Assembly: GCA_902729415.1 (NCBI GenBank)
Contig: CACVCF010000035.1
Coordinates: forward strand, 1 to 64,000
Length of the DNA stretch: 64,000 bases
DNA from: Terasakiella magnetica
Lineage (GTDB): Bacteria; Pseudomonadota; Alphaproteobacteria; Rhodospirillales; Magnetospirillaceae
Reading direction: 5' to 3'
The notes below the pieces were generated by a model. It ran no database searches. It had not been told where the DNA came from and saw only the letters and a list, made by a program, of their open reading frames with translations. Shown here in pieces: positions 27,976-38,484 of this stretch (its first letter is position 1; every line of letters starts with the position of its first letter). The position numbers and the translations under genes were made by a program.

Positions 27976-28140
27976 ACACCGGCCCTATTCCCTATTTTTA
28001 GAATAGGATTTGATCAATTCAGGAATCGTGGCTTGAGTTTTGACCTGATGTCTCGATTGAAGACGGAGTTTTCCTTGGTGGCTTTATCCGGTTTCCGGAA
28101 GCAAGAGATGGGGATAGAGTGACCCCGTCATCAATATTTT

Positions 28141-29517
28141 GTGATCGACCGTGACCATCCTTCCTCCGTTTCTCACCAGATGAGCCCGCCCCGGCCCTCT
28201 GCCTTCGCCGCCTATCTGGACCGCCGGGTTCTGATGGTTCTGCTGCTGGGATTTTCCAGCGGCCTGCCGCTGCTGCTGACCTTTTCCACCCTGTCGGCTT
28301 GGCTGAAGGGCGAGGGCATCAGCCGCACGGCCATTGGTGTCTTTGCCCTGGTCGGCACGCCCTACGCGCTGAAATTCCTGTGGTCGCCCATCATCGATCG
28401 CCTGCCGCTGCCGGTCCTGACCCGCCTTATGGGACGACGGCGAAGCTGGGGTTTGCTGATCCAGACCTTGCTGATCGCTGGAATCCTGGCACTGGGGGCT
28501 ACCGACCCGGTCAAGCAGATCTGGCTGACCGCCACCCTGGCGGTGATCGTGGCCTTCCTGTCGGCCAGCCAGGACATTGTCATCGATGCCTATCGGGTCG
28601 AAATCCTGGAGGCCGAGCAGCAAGGACCAGGCGCAGGGGCGGTGCAGGCGGGCTATCGCCTTGCCATGTTGGCCGCGGGGGCAGGCGCCTTGCTGGTGGC
28701 TTCGGCCTTCGGCTGGTTCGCGGCTTACGCCACCATGGCGGCGCTGCTGAGTGTGGGTATGGCGGTGTTCCTGCTGGGGCCGGAGCCGGAGATCAAGGTC
28801 TCGGCGGCAACCCGGGAACGCGAACGCCGCGCCGCCGAATATCTGGAAACCCGCCCCCATCTCAAAGGGCCGCTGGCCAAGGTGACAGCGTGGCTGTACG
28901 GCGCCGTGGTGTGTCCTTTCGCCGATTTTATGTCGCGTCCCGGCTGGCTGGCGGTGCTGCTGTTCGTCATCGGCTACAAGATGGGCGAAGCCATGGCCGG
29001 CGCCATGGCCAACACCCTTTACATCGAGCTGGGCTTTGCCCTCGACGAGATCGCCTGGGTCAGCAAGATCTTCGGCTTCGGTGCCACCGTGGCGGGCACC
29101 CTCATCGGCGGCGCCCTGGTGGCCCGGCTGGGGATCATGCGGGCGCTGCTGGTGTTCGGGGTGCTGCAATCGCTGGGTAATCTGTTCTACGTGGTCCAGG
29201 CCATGGCCGGTCACAATATCGCCGCCCTGGCGCTGTGCGTCGCTGCCGAGAACCTGACCGCCGGCATGGCCGGGTCGGCCCTGGTGGCCTATATCTCGGG
29301 CCTGTGCAACGTGGCCTATACCGCCACCCAATATGCCTTGCTGTCGTCCTTGACTGCGGTGGGCCGGACCCTGTTCGCTTCGGCCAGCGGCAAGCTGGCC
29401 GACATGCTGGGCTGGGTGGATTTCTTCCTGCTGACCACGGTGGTGACGCTGCCCGCTTTGGCTTTGCTGCCATGGTTGATCCGCCAGCAGGGCCGGGTTG
29501 CGTCGGAGAGCGGTTGA
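28141..29517 (+). CDS. ampG: AmpG-family MFS transporter (muropeptide permease-like)
   Basis: A protein of up to 458 residues with 12 or more hydrophobic segments. The N-terminal GFSSGLPLLLTFSTLSAWLK and YALKFLWSPIIDRLPLP are diagnostic of AmpG, which imports anhydro-muropeptides for recycling; ASQDIVIDAYRVEIL is also typical. The GTG at 28141 gives the longest form; the ATG at 28180 is a shorter option, and neither has a clear ribosome site. The substrate is assigned by family only. Confidence 0.85.
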   Translation: MIDRDHPSSVSHQMSPPRPSAFAAYLDRRVLMVLLLGFSSGLPLLLTFSTLSAWLKGEGISRTAIGVFALVGTPYALKFLWSPIIDRLPLPVLTRLMGRRRSWGLLIQTLLIAGILALGATDPVKQIWLTATLAVIVAFLSASQDIVIDAYRVEILEAEQQGPGAGAVQAGYRLAMLAAGAGALLVASAFGWFAAYATMAALLSVGMAVFLLGPEPEIKVSAATRERERRAAEYLETRPHLKGPLAKVTAWLYGAVVCPFADFMSRPGWLAVLLFVIGYKMGEAMAGAMANTLYIELGFALDEIAWVSKIFGFGATVAGTLIGGALVARLGIMRALLVFGVLQSLGNLFYVVQAMAGHNIAALALCVAAENLTAGMAGSALVAYISGLCNVAYTATQYALLSSLTAVGRTLFASASGKLADMLGWVDFFLLTTVVTLPALALLPWLIRQQGRVASESG

Positions 29518-29577
29518 AACTGCCGCCTCAAGGGATCATTCTGGCTGTTTAGGAATGGTTCCAACGGATAGGCCGCG

Positions 29578-30702
29578 ATGCGGATCGGCATCCCCAAAGA
29601 AATCAAAAGCCACGAATACCGGGTTGGATTGACACCGGGGTCGGCGCGCGAACTGGTTCATCATGGCCATCGGGTCGTGGTGGAGACCCAGGCGGGCGAG
29701 GGCATCGGCTGCTCCGATTCCGCCTATCGTGCCGCCGGGGCCGAGATTGTCGATAGTCCCGCCGAGGTCTTCGCCACCGCCGATCTGGTGGTTAAGGTGA
29801 AGGAACCGCAAGCCTCGGAATTCGGTTTTTTGCGTGCCAACCAGATTCTGTTCACCTATCTGCATCTGGCCCCCGACCCCACCCAGGCCAAGGCTTTGAT
29901 GGATTCGGGCTGTACCGCCATCGCCTATGAGACGGTCACCGACGCCCTCGGACGCCTGCCGCTGTTGGCTCCCATGTCCGAGGTGGCGGGCCGTATGTCG
30001 GTTCAGGTCGGCGCCCATTGCCTGGAGAAGGAGCAAGGCGGTGCGGGAGTGCTGCTGGGCGGCGTTCCCGGTGTCGCGCCGGCCAAGGTGGTGGTGCTGG
30101 GTGGTGGCGTGGTCGGCAGCAACGCCACCCGCATGGCGGTGGGGCTGGGTGCCCGCGTGGTGGTTCTCGACCGCTCGCTGGCGCGTCTTTCCCATATCGA
30201 CGAGTTGCTGCTCAACACGGTGGAAACCGCCTATGCCACCATGGACAATATCGAACATCACGTGCTCGAAGCCGACCTGCTGATCGGCGCGGTGCTGGTG
30301 CCAGGCGCCGCGGCCCCCCGGCTGGTCAGTCGCGCTTTGATCGGTGCCATGCGCAAGGGTTCTGTGGTGGTGGATGTGGCCATCGACCAGGGCGGCTGTA
30401 TCGAGACCTCACGGCCGACCACCCATGCCGATCCCACCTATCTTGCGGAGGGGGTCGTGCATTATTGTGTGACCAACATGCCGGGCGCGGTGGCGCGCAG
30501 CTCGGCCTTTGCCCTTAATAACGCCACGCTTCCTTTCGTGCTGGCCTTGGCCGATAACGGCCTTGTCCGCACGCTATCCGAGGATCCGCATTTTCGCGCG
30601 GGCCTCAATATTTACCATGGCCGCGTCACCCACGCGGCCGTGGCCCGCGACCTGGACCTCGCCTTCACGGCACCCGAGGCCGCACTCTCTGACCAGGGGT
30701 AG
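29578..30702 (+). CDS. ald: Alanine dehydrogenase
   Basis: A 374-residue NAD-dependent enzyme interconverting L-alanine with pyruvate and ammonia. N-terminus [20 protein letters not shown], catalytic-region VKVKEP and the nucleotide-binding [17 protein letters not shown] are clear. Length is standard. It is followed after nine bases by ppa. Confidence 0.96.
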   Translation: MRIGIPKEIKSHEYRVGLTPGSARELVHHGHRVVVETQAGEGIGCSDSAYRAAGAEIVDSPAEVFATADLVVKVKEPQASEFGFLRANQILFTYLHLAPDPTQAKALMDSGCTAIAYETVTDALGRLPLLAPMSEVAGRMSVQVGAHCLEKEQGGAGVLLGGVPGVAPAKVVVLGGGVVGSNATRMAVGLGARVVVLDRSLARLSHIDELLLNTVETAYATMDNIEHHVLEADLLIGAVLVPGAAAPRLVSRALIGAMRKGSVVVDVAIDQGGCIETSRPTTHADPTYLAEGVVHYCVTNMPGAVARSSAFALNNATLPFVLALADNGLVRTLSEDPHFRAGLNIYHGRVTHAAVARDLDLAFTAPEAALSDQG

Positions 30703-30711
30703 AAAGCAGCA

Positions 30712-31257
30712 ATGGACCTCAAGAAGATCCCAATCGGCAAAAACCCGCCGCGCGACGTTAACGTCATCATCGAAATCCCGTTGCGCGGCGATCCGGTGAA
30801 GTATGAAATCTGCAAGGAATCGGGCGCCATGTATGTGGACCGTTTCCTCAACACCGCCATGTACTATCCTGTTAATTACGGCTTTGTGCCGCATACCCTG
30901 TCCGAAGACGGCGATCCCGTGGATGTCATGGTGGTCGGCCGCATTCCGGTGGCTGTGGGCTCGGTGATGCGCTCGCGCCCCATCGGCGTGCTGCTGATGG
31001 AAGACGAGGCCGGCATGGATGAGAAGATCCTGGCGGTGCCCCATTCCAAGCTCCACCCGTTCTATGATGGGGTGAACACCTACGAGGATCTACCCAAGAT
31101 TTTGGTGCAGCAGATTGAACATTTCTTCGTCCACTACAAGGATCTGGAAGTGGGCAAATGGGTGCAGCTGAAGGGCTGGGGCGGTCCTGATCGCGCCGCC
31201 CAGATCATCCAGGAATCCATCGACCGCGCCATCGCCAAGAAGCCCAAGAAAAAGTAG
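30712..31257 (+). CDS. ppa: Inorganic pyrophosphatase
   Basis: A 181-residue family I pyrophosphatase hydrolysing PPi to phosphate. IEIPLRGDPVKYEICKESG, YYPVNYGFVPHTLSEDGDPVD and MEDEAGMDEKI contain the metal-binding Asp and Glu residues. Probably co-transcribed with ald. A hairpin follows the stop. Confidence 0.97.
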   Translation: MDLKKIPIGKNPPRDVNVIIEIPLRGDPVKYEICKESGAMYVDRFLNTAMYYPVNYGFVPHTLSEDGDPVDVMVVGRIPVAVGSVMRSRPIGVLLMEDEAGMDEKILAVPHSKLHPFYDGVNTYEDLPKILVQQIEHFFVHYKDLEVGKWVQLKGWGGPDRAAQIIQESIDRAIAKKPKKK

Positions 31258-31265
31258 GCCTTTTC

Positions 31266-31300
31266 CCCAGGCGAGCCGCAAGGCTCGTCTGGGTCTTGAT
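31266..31300 (+). terminator. Probable terminator after ppa
   Basis: A 12-base stem, CCCAGGCGAGCC / GGCTCGTCTGGG with one mismatch and a GCAA loop (31266-31293), followed by TCTTGAT. The T-run is poor but the stem is strong, and the next gene is convergent. Confidence 0.6.
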
Positions 31301-31322
31301 GGAAGCCCGGTCATGGGGTGGG

Positions 31323-31901
31323 TCAAGCAGCGGAGGGCATCATGCCATCCGCCCCCAACACGCTGTCCGACAGCACCGGATAATGGGCGCGGGCATTGAA
31401 CATCTGATAGTGCCACCACTCGTTACGATAAAAATCCCATCCGGCGGTGGTCATCAGCCCCATCAACAGATGGCGGTTGCGCTGGGCTTCGGCCGGAATA
31501 TCCTGATTGCCGTGATGGGAGCGGGGGGTGAATTCGTCGAAGGCGGTGCCCATGTCCAGCACCTGACCGCTGCTGCCATCGATCAGCTCGAGATCGACGG
31601 CGGCGCCCATGGAATGGGGCGAGCCCCGGCGCGGGTCGGCGAGAAAGCCGGGATCGGGAGTGTGGTTCCACAACACCCACTGGGCCTCGGCGGGTCGGAA
31701 GGCGTCCAGCACTCTGATCCTGAGGCCCAAAGGCCGGGCAAGCTTCACCGTGCGGGCCAGCAGCATGGCGGCATCGTGATGCAGCCAGCATCCCGCATGC
31801 GTGCCATAGACCGGTTTGCCGGTGAAATTAGCGGCGGTGGCATAGGCCAGCGCCACCTCGACATCGAAATCAGGGGCGCGGATCGGAACCAGCGGAAACA
31901 T
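31323..31901 (-). CDS. ddpX: D-alanyl-D-alanine dipeptidase (VanX/DdpX family)
   Basis: A 192-residue zinc dipeptidase of the M15D family. The metal and catalytic motifs SPHSMGAAVDLELID and NEWWHYQMF are intact, and RVLDAFRPAEAQWVLW supplies the conserved Arg. The ATG at 31901, preceded by GAAAGGAAGAAG, is preferred over a frame running to 32051. In bacteria without van genes such enzymes recycle D-Ala-D-Ala from cell-wall turnover, which suits a genome that also encodes MltA and an AmpG-like transporter. No van regulatory genes lie nearby. Confidence 0.88.
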   Translation of the reverse strand: MFPLVPIRAPDFDVEVALAYATAANFTGKPVYGTHAGCWLHHDAAMLLARTVKLARPLGLRIRVLDAFRPAEAQWVLWNHTPDPGFLADPRRGSPHSMGAAVDLELIDGSSGQVLDMGTAFDEFTPRSHHGNQDIPAEAQRNRHLLMGLMTTAGWDFYRNEWWHYQMFNARAHYPVLSDSVLGADGMMPSAA

Positions 31902-31973
31902 CTTCTTCCTTTCTTTTAGCGGGCGGCGGCAGTATAGCCGCCTCCTTGCCCAAGTCATCCTTTGGTCAAAGCC

Positions 31974-32633
31974 ATGATCGTTCTTGCCCTCGATACCTCC
32001 ACCTCCGCCTGTTCCGCCGCCTTGTGGGCGGAGGGAAGGGTGCTGGCCCATGCGCTGAAAGTCATGGCTCGCGGCCAGAGTGAGGCGCTGATCCCCATGG
32101 TCGCCGAGATCATGGCCGAGGCCGGGCTGAGCTTCAGCGATCTTGGCCTGCTGGCGGTGACGGTGGGGCCGGGGGCCTTCACCGGTTTGCGGATCGGGCT
32201 GGCCGCCGCTCGTGGCTTAAGTCTGGCCTCGGGCCTGCCCCTGGCGGGAGTCTCGACGCCGCTGGCGGTGGCCGCCGCCATTCCCACCGAGGAGCGGGCA
32301 GGACGCACCCTTCTGGCCGCCATCGAGTCCCGCCGCGATGAGGCCTGGGTACAGATGTTTGATCAAGACCTTGCGCCCTTGGGTGCGGTGACGGCGGTGC
32401 TGCCTGAACAGGTGGCGGCCTTGACCATTGGATCGCTGGTGGTGGTGGGCGATGCCAGCGGGCGGCTGATGCCGTTTCTCCCCCATGCTGTGCTGTCCAC
32501 CGCGCCGGGCTGGCCCGATGCCCGCCGGGTGGCCGAGCTGGCTGCCGCCCAGTGGGCCGCCGGAACCGCCTTGCCGCCGGAACCGCTGTATCTGCGGCCC
32601 GCCGACGTCACCCTGCCGCCTGCCTCCCCATGA
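31974..32633 (+). CDS. tsaB: tRNA threonylcarbamoyladenosine biosynthesis protein TsaB
   Basis: A 219-residue ASKHA-fold protein that assists TsaD in making t6A37 of tRNAs. N-terminal VLALDTSTSACSAAL and VTVGPGAFTGLRIGLAAARG are diagnostic. The ATG at 31974 starts at the conserved region; a TTG 12 bases upstream is possible. It overlaps rimI by four bases. Confidence 0.94.
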   Translation: MIVLALDTSTSACSAALWAEGRVLAHALKVMARGQSEALIPMVAEIMAEAGLSFSDLGLLAVTVGPGAFTGLRIGLAAARGLSLASGLPLAGVSTPLAVAAAIPTEERAGRTLLAAIESRRDEAWVQMFDQDLAPLGAVTAVLPEQVAALTIGSLVVVGDASGRLMPFLPHAVLSTAPGWPDARRVAELAAAQWAAGTALPPEPLYLRPADVTLPPASP

Positions 32634-33121
32634 GTGACGGCGCCATCGAACTGGTCCCGGCGGCCCAGGTGCATGCCGAGCTACTGGCCGGGATGCACGC
32701 AATCTGTTTTGCTGCGCCCTGGAATGCGCGGGCCATGCTCGATCTGCTGGGGATGCCGGGCACTCAAGGTGCCATTGCCGTGGCGGGGGGCTCGTTGAAA
32801 CCCAACCTCACCCCACCCGGCCCCGCCGGTCTGGTGCTGTGGCGCCAAGCGGCGGACGAGGCCGAAATCCTCACCCTGGCGGTTCTGCCGCCCTGGCGGC
32901 GGCAGAAGCTGGGTGGACGTTTACTTCGTTTTGCCATGGATTGTGTCCAGGCAGGCGGGGCGGGCATCATGTTCCTGGAGGCGGCGGCGGACAATACTGC
33001 CGCCCTGGCGCTGTACGAGGGTCACGGCTTCAACCGTGTCGGTCTCCGTAAGGGATATTACGGATGTGTTGACGGTGTCACCATGAGTTGTTCTCTGGTA
33101 ACCGATGAGACCGGCCTTTAA
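32630..33121 (+). CDS. rimI: Ribosomal-protein-alanine N-acetyltransferase RimI-like
   Basis: A 163-residue GNAT acetyltransferase. The acetyl-CoA motif is ILTLAVLPPWRRQKLGGRLL, followed by FLEAAADNTAALALYEGHGF. In E. coli RimI acetylates ribosomal protein S18. The start overlaps the tsaB stop (ATGA, 32630-32633), the conserved tsaB-rimI pair. Confidence 0.9.
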   Translation: MSDGAIELVPAAQVHAELLAGMHAICFAAPWNARAMLDLLGMPGTQGAIAVAGGSLKPNLTPPGPAGLVLWRQAADEAEILTLAVLPPWRRQKLGGRLLRFAMDCVQAGGAGIMFLEAAADNTAALALYEGHGFNRVGLRKGYYGCVDGVTMSCSLVTDETGL

Positions 33122-33154
33122 TTACACCATAATATCCATAAGGTCTGTCCGGGA

Positions 33155-33409
33155 TTATTTCTTTCGGATGAGAAGACGGTGAACTCCATCAAGGGGCTCT
33201 CCCGGCTCGGGCGACATATCCAGGATTTCATGACCAAGCTCGGTGATGGACCTTGGGACATTGCCAATCGGCTCCGAGCCTTTCAAGCGAACTTCCAAAA
33301 CCTCACCGGCGGTCATCCGTTCTACCCGCAACTTGGTCTTGACGAATGTCATCGGGCAGACCTCAGCGGTAATGTCAAGAATGTAGTTCGGCTTCTCAGT
33401 CATGCGCAA
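33155..33409 (-). CDS. TusA-family sulfurtransferase-like protein
   Basis: An 84-residue protein with the TusA fold. The motif ITAEVCPMTFVKTKLRVERM contains the single active-site Cys of the CPxP-type loop, here CPMT, so the second Pro is replaced. The family passes persulfide sulfur in tRNA thiolation, Mo-cofactor or sulfur metabolism; the partner here is unknown. Divergent from mucR. Confidence 0.85.
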   Translation of the reverse strand: MRMTEKPNYILDITAEVCPMTFVKTKLRVERMTAGEVLEVRLKGSEPIGNVPRSITELGHEILDMSPEPGEPLDGVHRLLIRKK

Positions 33410-33501
33410 TTCGTCACTTTCGTTTATCGTAATGGTTATTGCCAGGGGTTGTGGGACGATTTATATAGGGCGTCATCGTAGAAGATGGAGGCGTGCTCTA
33501 G

Positions 33502-33921
33502 ATGTCGGAGCGTTCTAACAGCAGTGATCTGCTTTCCCTGACCACCGAGATCGTGGCGGCCCATGTGGGCCATAACAGTGTCGCGGTCAGCGATCTGCCT
33601 AACCTGATCCATGAAGTATACCGTACCCTGGCTTCGGTGGGCACCGTCCCGGCGGCGCCCGAGCGTCCGCAGCCCGCCGTCACGGTGAAGAAGTCGGTGA
33701 CACCCGATTACATCATCTGCCTGGAAGACGGCAAGAAGCTGAAGATGCTGAAGCGCCATCTGAAGACCGCCTATAATATGACCCCCGAAGAATACCGCGA
33801 GCGTTGGGGCCTTCCCGCCGACTATCCCATGGTGGCGCCCAATTATGCGCAGCATCGGTCCAGCCTGGCGAAGAAGATTGGTCTCGGCACCAAGCCGCGC
33901 AAGCGTAAGCGGACGATCTGA
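33502..33921 (+). CDS. mucR: MucR/Ros-family transcriptional regulator
   Basis: A 139-residue protein. The N-terminal part (LLSLTTEIVAAHVGHNSVAVSDLP) mediates assembly, the C-terminal part binds DNA. In the zinc-finger region (IICLEDGKKLKMLKRHLKTAYNM) only one Cys and one His of the classic CCHH set remain; Asp stands near the second Cys and Tyr near the last His, as in Ros relatives that fold without zinc. MucR proteins act as H-NS-like silencers of AT-rich genes in alphaproteobacteria. It sits divergent from the TusA-like gene and upstream of fur. Confidence 0.92.
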   Translation: MSERSNSSDLLSLTTEIVAAHVGHNSVAVSDLPNLIHEVYRTLASVGTVPAAPERPQPAVTVKKSVTPDYIICLEDGKKLKMLKRHLKTAYNMTPEEYRERWGLPADYPMVAPNYAQHRSSLAKKIGLGTKPRKRKRTI

Positions 33922-33998
33922 ACCGCCGTCCGACCCTGACCGTCGAGAGAGGGCGCCCGATCAAACGGGTGCCCCTGTCGGCTTGAGACGGAGCAGTC

Positions 33999-34430
33999 AT
34001 GGTTTCACGAATCGAGCAGCGCTGTATCGATAAGGGGATGAAGATGACCGACCAACGTCGGGTCATCGCACGTGTCCTCTCTGACTCGGCCGACCATCCC
34101 GACGTGGAAGGGGTCTATCGCCGTGCCACTCAGATCGATCCCCACATTTCTATTGCCACGGTCTACCGGACGGTCCGCCTGTTCGAAGAGGCCGATATCC
34201 TGGAACGCCATGATTTCGGCGATGGCCGCGCCCGCTATGAAGAGGCGGCGGGCGATCACCACGACCATCTGATTGATATGCATTCCGGCCATGTCATCGA
34301 GTTCACCAGCACCGAGATCGAGGCGCTTCAGCGCGAGATCGCCAAGCGGTACGGCTATCGGCTGGTCGGTCATCGGCTTGAGCTTTACGGAGTTCCGTTG
34401 ACTTCCGGGGATAAACCGGAAGAAAAATGA
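33999..34430 (+). CDS. fur: Ferric uptake regulator (Fur family)
   Basis: A 143-residue regulator. The winged helix covers about residues 10-80 (KMTDQRRVIARVLSDS, then ISIATVYRTVRLFEEADIL). The metal region DHHDHLIDMHSGHVIEF supplies the His cluster. The C-terminal CxxC zinc motif of some Fur proteins is absent. It could be Fur, Mur or Irr in an alphaproteobacterium; Fur is the best guess because the haem-regulatory motif of Irr is not seen. Confidence 0.85.
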   Translation: MVSRIEQRCIDKGMKMTDQRRVIARVLSDSADHPDVEGVYRRATQIDPHISIATVYRTVRLFEEADILERHDFGDGRARYEEAAGDHHDHLIDMHSGHVIEFTSTEIEALQREIAKRYGYRLVGHRLELYGVPLTSGDKPEEK

Positions 34431-34481
34431 ACCTTACGCCCCGAACACCCGGGGACTGAAGCGTACGGAACCCTAGGAATC

Positions 34482-35291
34482 ATGCATTTCGCGACCCTGA
34501 CCGCCGAGGCCCCCGACCGCCTTGAGGTCCGATTGGCCGAAAGCGCGGACGAGATCGCCGCCGCCCAGGCGTTGCGTTATCGTGTCTTCTACGAGGAAAT
34601 GGGGGCCAAGCCCAGCACCGCCATGCAGGCGCGGCGCAGCGATTTCGATGATTTCGACGATGTTTGTGATCATCTGCTGGTTCTCGACCACACCCGAGGC
34701 ACCGGCGCCGCGGGTGTGGTCGGAACCTATCGCCTGATGCGCCGCCCGGTGGGCGAGGCCTTTGGCCGTTTCTACACCGCCGGGGAATACGATATTTCCA
34801 ATATTCTGGCCCAAGGCGGCCATTTCATGGAGCTTGGCCGCTCCTGCGTCGATGCCGGTCACCGTAACGGCGCCACCATGAAGAAGCTATGGGACGGCAT
34901 CGCCGCCTATATCTTTCAGCATGATGTCGATCTGATGTTCGGTTGCGCCAGTCTGCCCGGTACTGACTTGGAGAGCCTGGCCGGACACCTGTCTTATCTT
35001 CATCACTATCACTTGGCGCCGCCCGAACTGTGCCCTCGCGCCTTGTCCCACCTTTATGTGGATATGGCGCGCAAGCCTAAGGACAGTCTGGAGCCCCGCC
35101 GAGCGCTGGCCGCATTGCCACCCCTGATCAAGGGCTATCTGCGCCTGGGCGGATTTGTCGGCGACGGCGCTGTCATCGACCACCAATTCAACACCACCGA
35201 CATTTGCGTCATGGTCAAGACCGATCTGGTTACCGCCAAATACCGCGCCCATTATGACCGCGCCATCCGCGAACAATCGGAAGGGATTTAA
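34482..35291 (+). CDS. olsB: L-ornithine N-alpha-acyltransferase (OlsB)
   Basis: A 269-residue GNAT-fold acyltransferase that links a 3-hydroxy fatty acid from ACP to ornithine, the first step of ornithine-lipid synthesis. ALRYRVFYEEMGAKPS, VVGTYRLMR and FMELGRSCVDAGHRNGATM are typical. Three bases before olsA, so the pair forms a phosphate-free lipid operon next to fur. Confidence 0.88.
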   Translation: MHFATLTAEAPDRLEVRLAESADEIAAAQALRYRVFYEEMGAKPSTAMQARRSDFDDFDDVCDHLLVLDHTRGTGAAGVVGTYRLMRRPVGEAFGRFYTAGEYDISNILAQGGHFMELGRSCVDAGHRNGATMKKLWDGIAAYIFQHDVDLMFGCASLPGTDLESLAGHLSYLHHYHLAPPELCPRALSHLYVDMARKPKDSLEPRRALAALPPLIKGYLRLGGFVGDGAVIDHQFNTTDICVMVKTDLVTAKYRAHYDRAIREQSEGI

Positions 35292-35294
35292 AGC

Positions 35295-36119
35295 GTGTTG
35301 GTCTCCACCCCGGTCGCCATCTTGCGCTTTCTCGCCTTTGTCTTATGGACGCTTATGGCCCTGATCCCGTTCTCGGTGGTCCGGGTACTGGCGCCCGTCT
35401 GGATTCCCGGCTATGTCCGGAGCTATTGGCGGGTGGTGATCCGCCTGATCGGCTTTGAAGTGGTGGTGCACGGCGTGCCGCTGGACGGCCAAGGCCCGAC
35501 GCTTTATGTGGCCAACCACGCCAGTTACCTCGACATCATCGTTCTGGGCAGTGTTCTGCGTGCCTATTTCGTCGCCAAGAGCGAGGTGGCGGGTTGGGCC
35601 GGGTTCGGCTTCCTGGCGCGCTTTTCCCGCACTGTGTTCATCGACCGCCGCCCCGGCGCCGCTCAACGTGAAAGCAACAATATCCGCAGCCGTCTGGAAG
35701 CGGGCGATTCACTGATCTTGTTTCCCGAGGGCACCAGCAATGACGGCAACCGGGTTTTGCCCTTCAAAAGCGCCATTCTCTCGGTGGCCGAAGGCGACAT
35801 CCCCGGCCCCGGCGGCAGCCGCGGCACCCTGCCGGTACAGCCGGTCTCCGTGGCCTATACCAAGCTGGACGGCCTGCCCATGAGCCGGGCGCTGCGTCCG
35901 CTGTTCGCCTGGTATGGCGATATGACCCTGGCTGGACACCTGCTGGCGGCCCTGGGGGTGGGGAAAATCACGGTGGAGGTGGAATTTCACCCCGCCGTCA
36001 CCATTGCCGACCTACACTCACGCAAGGCCTTGGCCCGCCACTGCCATAAAGTGGTTGATCATGGCACCACCCGCCTGCTGGCGGGGCGTTCTTCCAAGGT
36101 CAAGGCGGCGAATCCTTGA
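35295..36119 (+). CDS. olsA: 1-acyl-glycerol-phosphate / lyso-ornithine-lipid O-acyltransferase (OlsA)
   Basis: A 274-residue PlsC-type acyltransferase. The catalytic HX4D motif is NHASYLD and the binding motif FPEGTSNDG follows. One N-terminal membrane helix (VAILRFLAFVLWTLMALIPF). The start is GTG at 35295. Beside olsB the preferred substrate is probably lyso-ornithine lipid, though such enzymes can also acylate lysophosphatidate. Confidence 0.86.
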   Translation: MLVSTPVAILRFLAFVLWTLMALIPFSVVRVLAPVWIPGYVRSYWRVVIRLIGFEVVVHGVPLDGQGPTLYVANHASYLDIIVLGSVLRAYFVAKSEVAGWAGFGFLARFSRTVFIDRRPGAAQRESNNIRSRLEAGDSLILFPEGTSNDGNRVLPFKSAILSVAEGDIPGPGGSRGTLPVQPVSVAYTKLDGLPMSRALRPLFAWYGDMTLAGHLLAALGVGKITVEVEFHPAVTIADLHSRKALARHCHKVVDHGTTRLLAGRSSKVKAANP

Positions 36120-36181
36120 CTCTCGGCCCCTTGATGCTAGCTTTTTCAACGGATGAAGGGGCGGCGTGACGCCGCCTGCGA

Positions 36182-37500
36182 ATGACATTGGCTAAGAAAC
36201 TCTTCGTAAAGACATATGGCTGCCAGATGAACGTCTACGATTCCGCCCGCATGGCGGACGTGCTGACGCCGCTTGGCTATGCCCCGGCCGATGGGCCGGA
36301 AGACGCCGACATGGTGATCCTCAACACCTGCCATATCCGCGAGAAGGCGGCTGAGAAGGTGTTCTCCGAACTGGGGCGCTTGAAACGGCTGCAGGCCGCC
36401 AAGGCCGCGCAGGGTTCGCGCATGATTCTGGCGGTGGCGGGCTGCGTCGCCCAGGCCGAGGGCGAGGAGATCCTGCGCCGTGCCCCCTTCGTCGATATCG
36501 TGCTGGGGCCGCAGACCTATCACCGTTTGCCCGAGATGGTGGCCCAGGCCGCCCGCGCCGGCGGCGCCGTGCTCGACACCGAATTTCCGCCCGAGCCCAA
36601 ATTCGATTTCCTGCCCGACGCCCGCGCCGAGGGCAGCAGCGCCTTCTTGTCGGTACAAGAGGGTTGCGACAAGTTCTGCACCTTCTGCGTCGTACCCTAT
36701 ACCCGCGGCGCCGAATATTCGCGTCCGGCGGCGGCGGTGCTGGCCGAGGCCACCCGGCTGGCCGAACAGGGAGTGTGCGAACTCACTTTGCTGGGCCAGA
36801 ACGTCAATGGCTGGCATGGAGGCGAGGGCTGGGGTCTGGGCCGTTTGATCCGCGCCATCGCCAGGATCGACGGCATCGAACGCATCCGCTACACCACGTC
36901 GCATCCCCGCGATATGCAAGACGACCTCATCGCCGCCCACGCCGAATTGCCGGAACTGATGCCCTTCCTGCATCTGCCGGTGCAATCGGGCTCGGACCGC
37001 ATCTTGTCGGCCATGAACCGGGGCCACGACCGCGAAGCCTATATCCGGCTGGCCCAACGCTTGAAGGCGGCCCAACCCGATCTGGCGCTGTCGTCGGACT
37101 TCATCGTCGGCTTCCCCGGTGAGACCGATGCCGATTTTGCCGATTCCCTGGCGCTGGTGCGCGAGGTCGGCTTTGTCCAGACCTATTCCTTCAAGTACAG
37201 CCCCCGCCCCGGCACCCCCGCCGCCGCCATGGAGCGTCAGGTACCTGAACCGGTCAAGGAAGCCCGTTTGGCCGAGTTGCAGACCCTGCTGTTGGAACAG
37301 ACCAATGTCTTTAACCGCTCGTGCATTGGGCGCGAGATGCGGGTGCTGCTGGACCGGACCGGCCGCCATGCCGGACAGGTGCTGGGCCGTTCGCCCTATA
37401 TGCAGCCGGTTCACGTCAAGGCCGCCGCCCATCTGATCGGGCAGGTGGTGCCGATCCGCATCACCGCGCTCCACCCCAATTCCCTGGAAGGAGTGCCGGT

Positions 37501-37504
<4 letters not shown>
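36182..37504 (+). CDS. miaB: tRNA-2-methylthio-N6-dimethylallyladenosine synthase MiaB
   Basis: A 440-residue radical-SAM methylthiotransferase. The N-terminal UPF0004 domain carries the three auxiliary-cluster Cys ([31 protein letters not shown]); the radical-SAM motif is [15 protein letters not shown]; a TRAM domain closes the protein. Its stop overlaps the phoH start, so it leads the miaB-phoH-ybeY-corC-lnt operon. Confidence 0.97.

Positions 37505-38480
<976 letters not shown>

Positions 38481-38484
<4 letters not shown>

Noticed and set aside
36146..37474. A 442-codon minus-strand frame over miaB
   Set aside because: Antisense shadow; miaB has all its Cys motifs on the plus strand.
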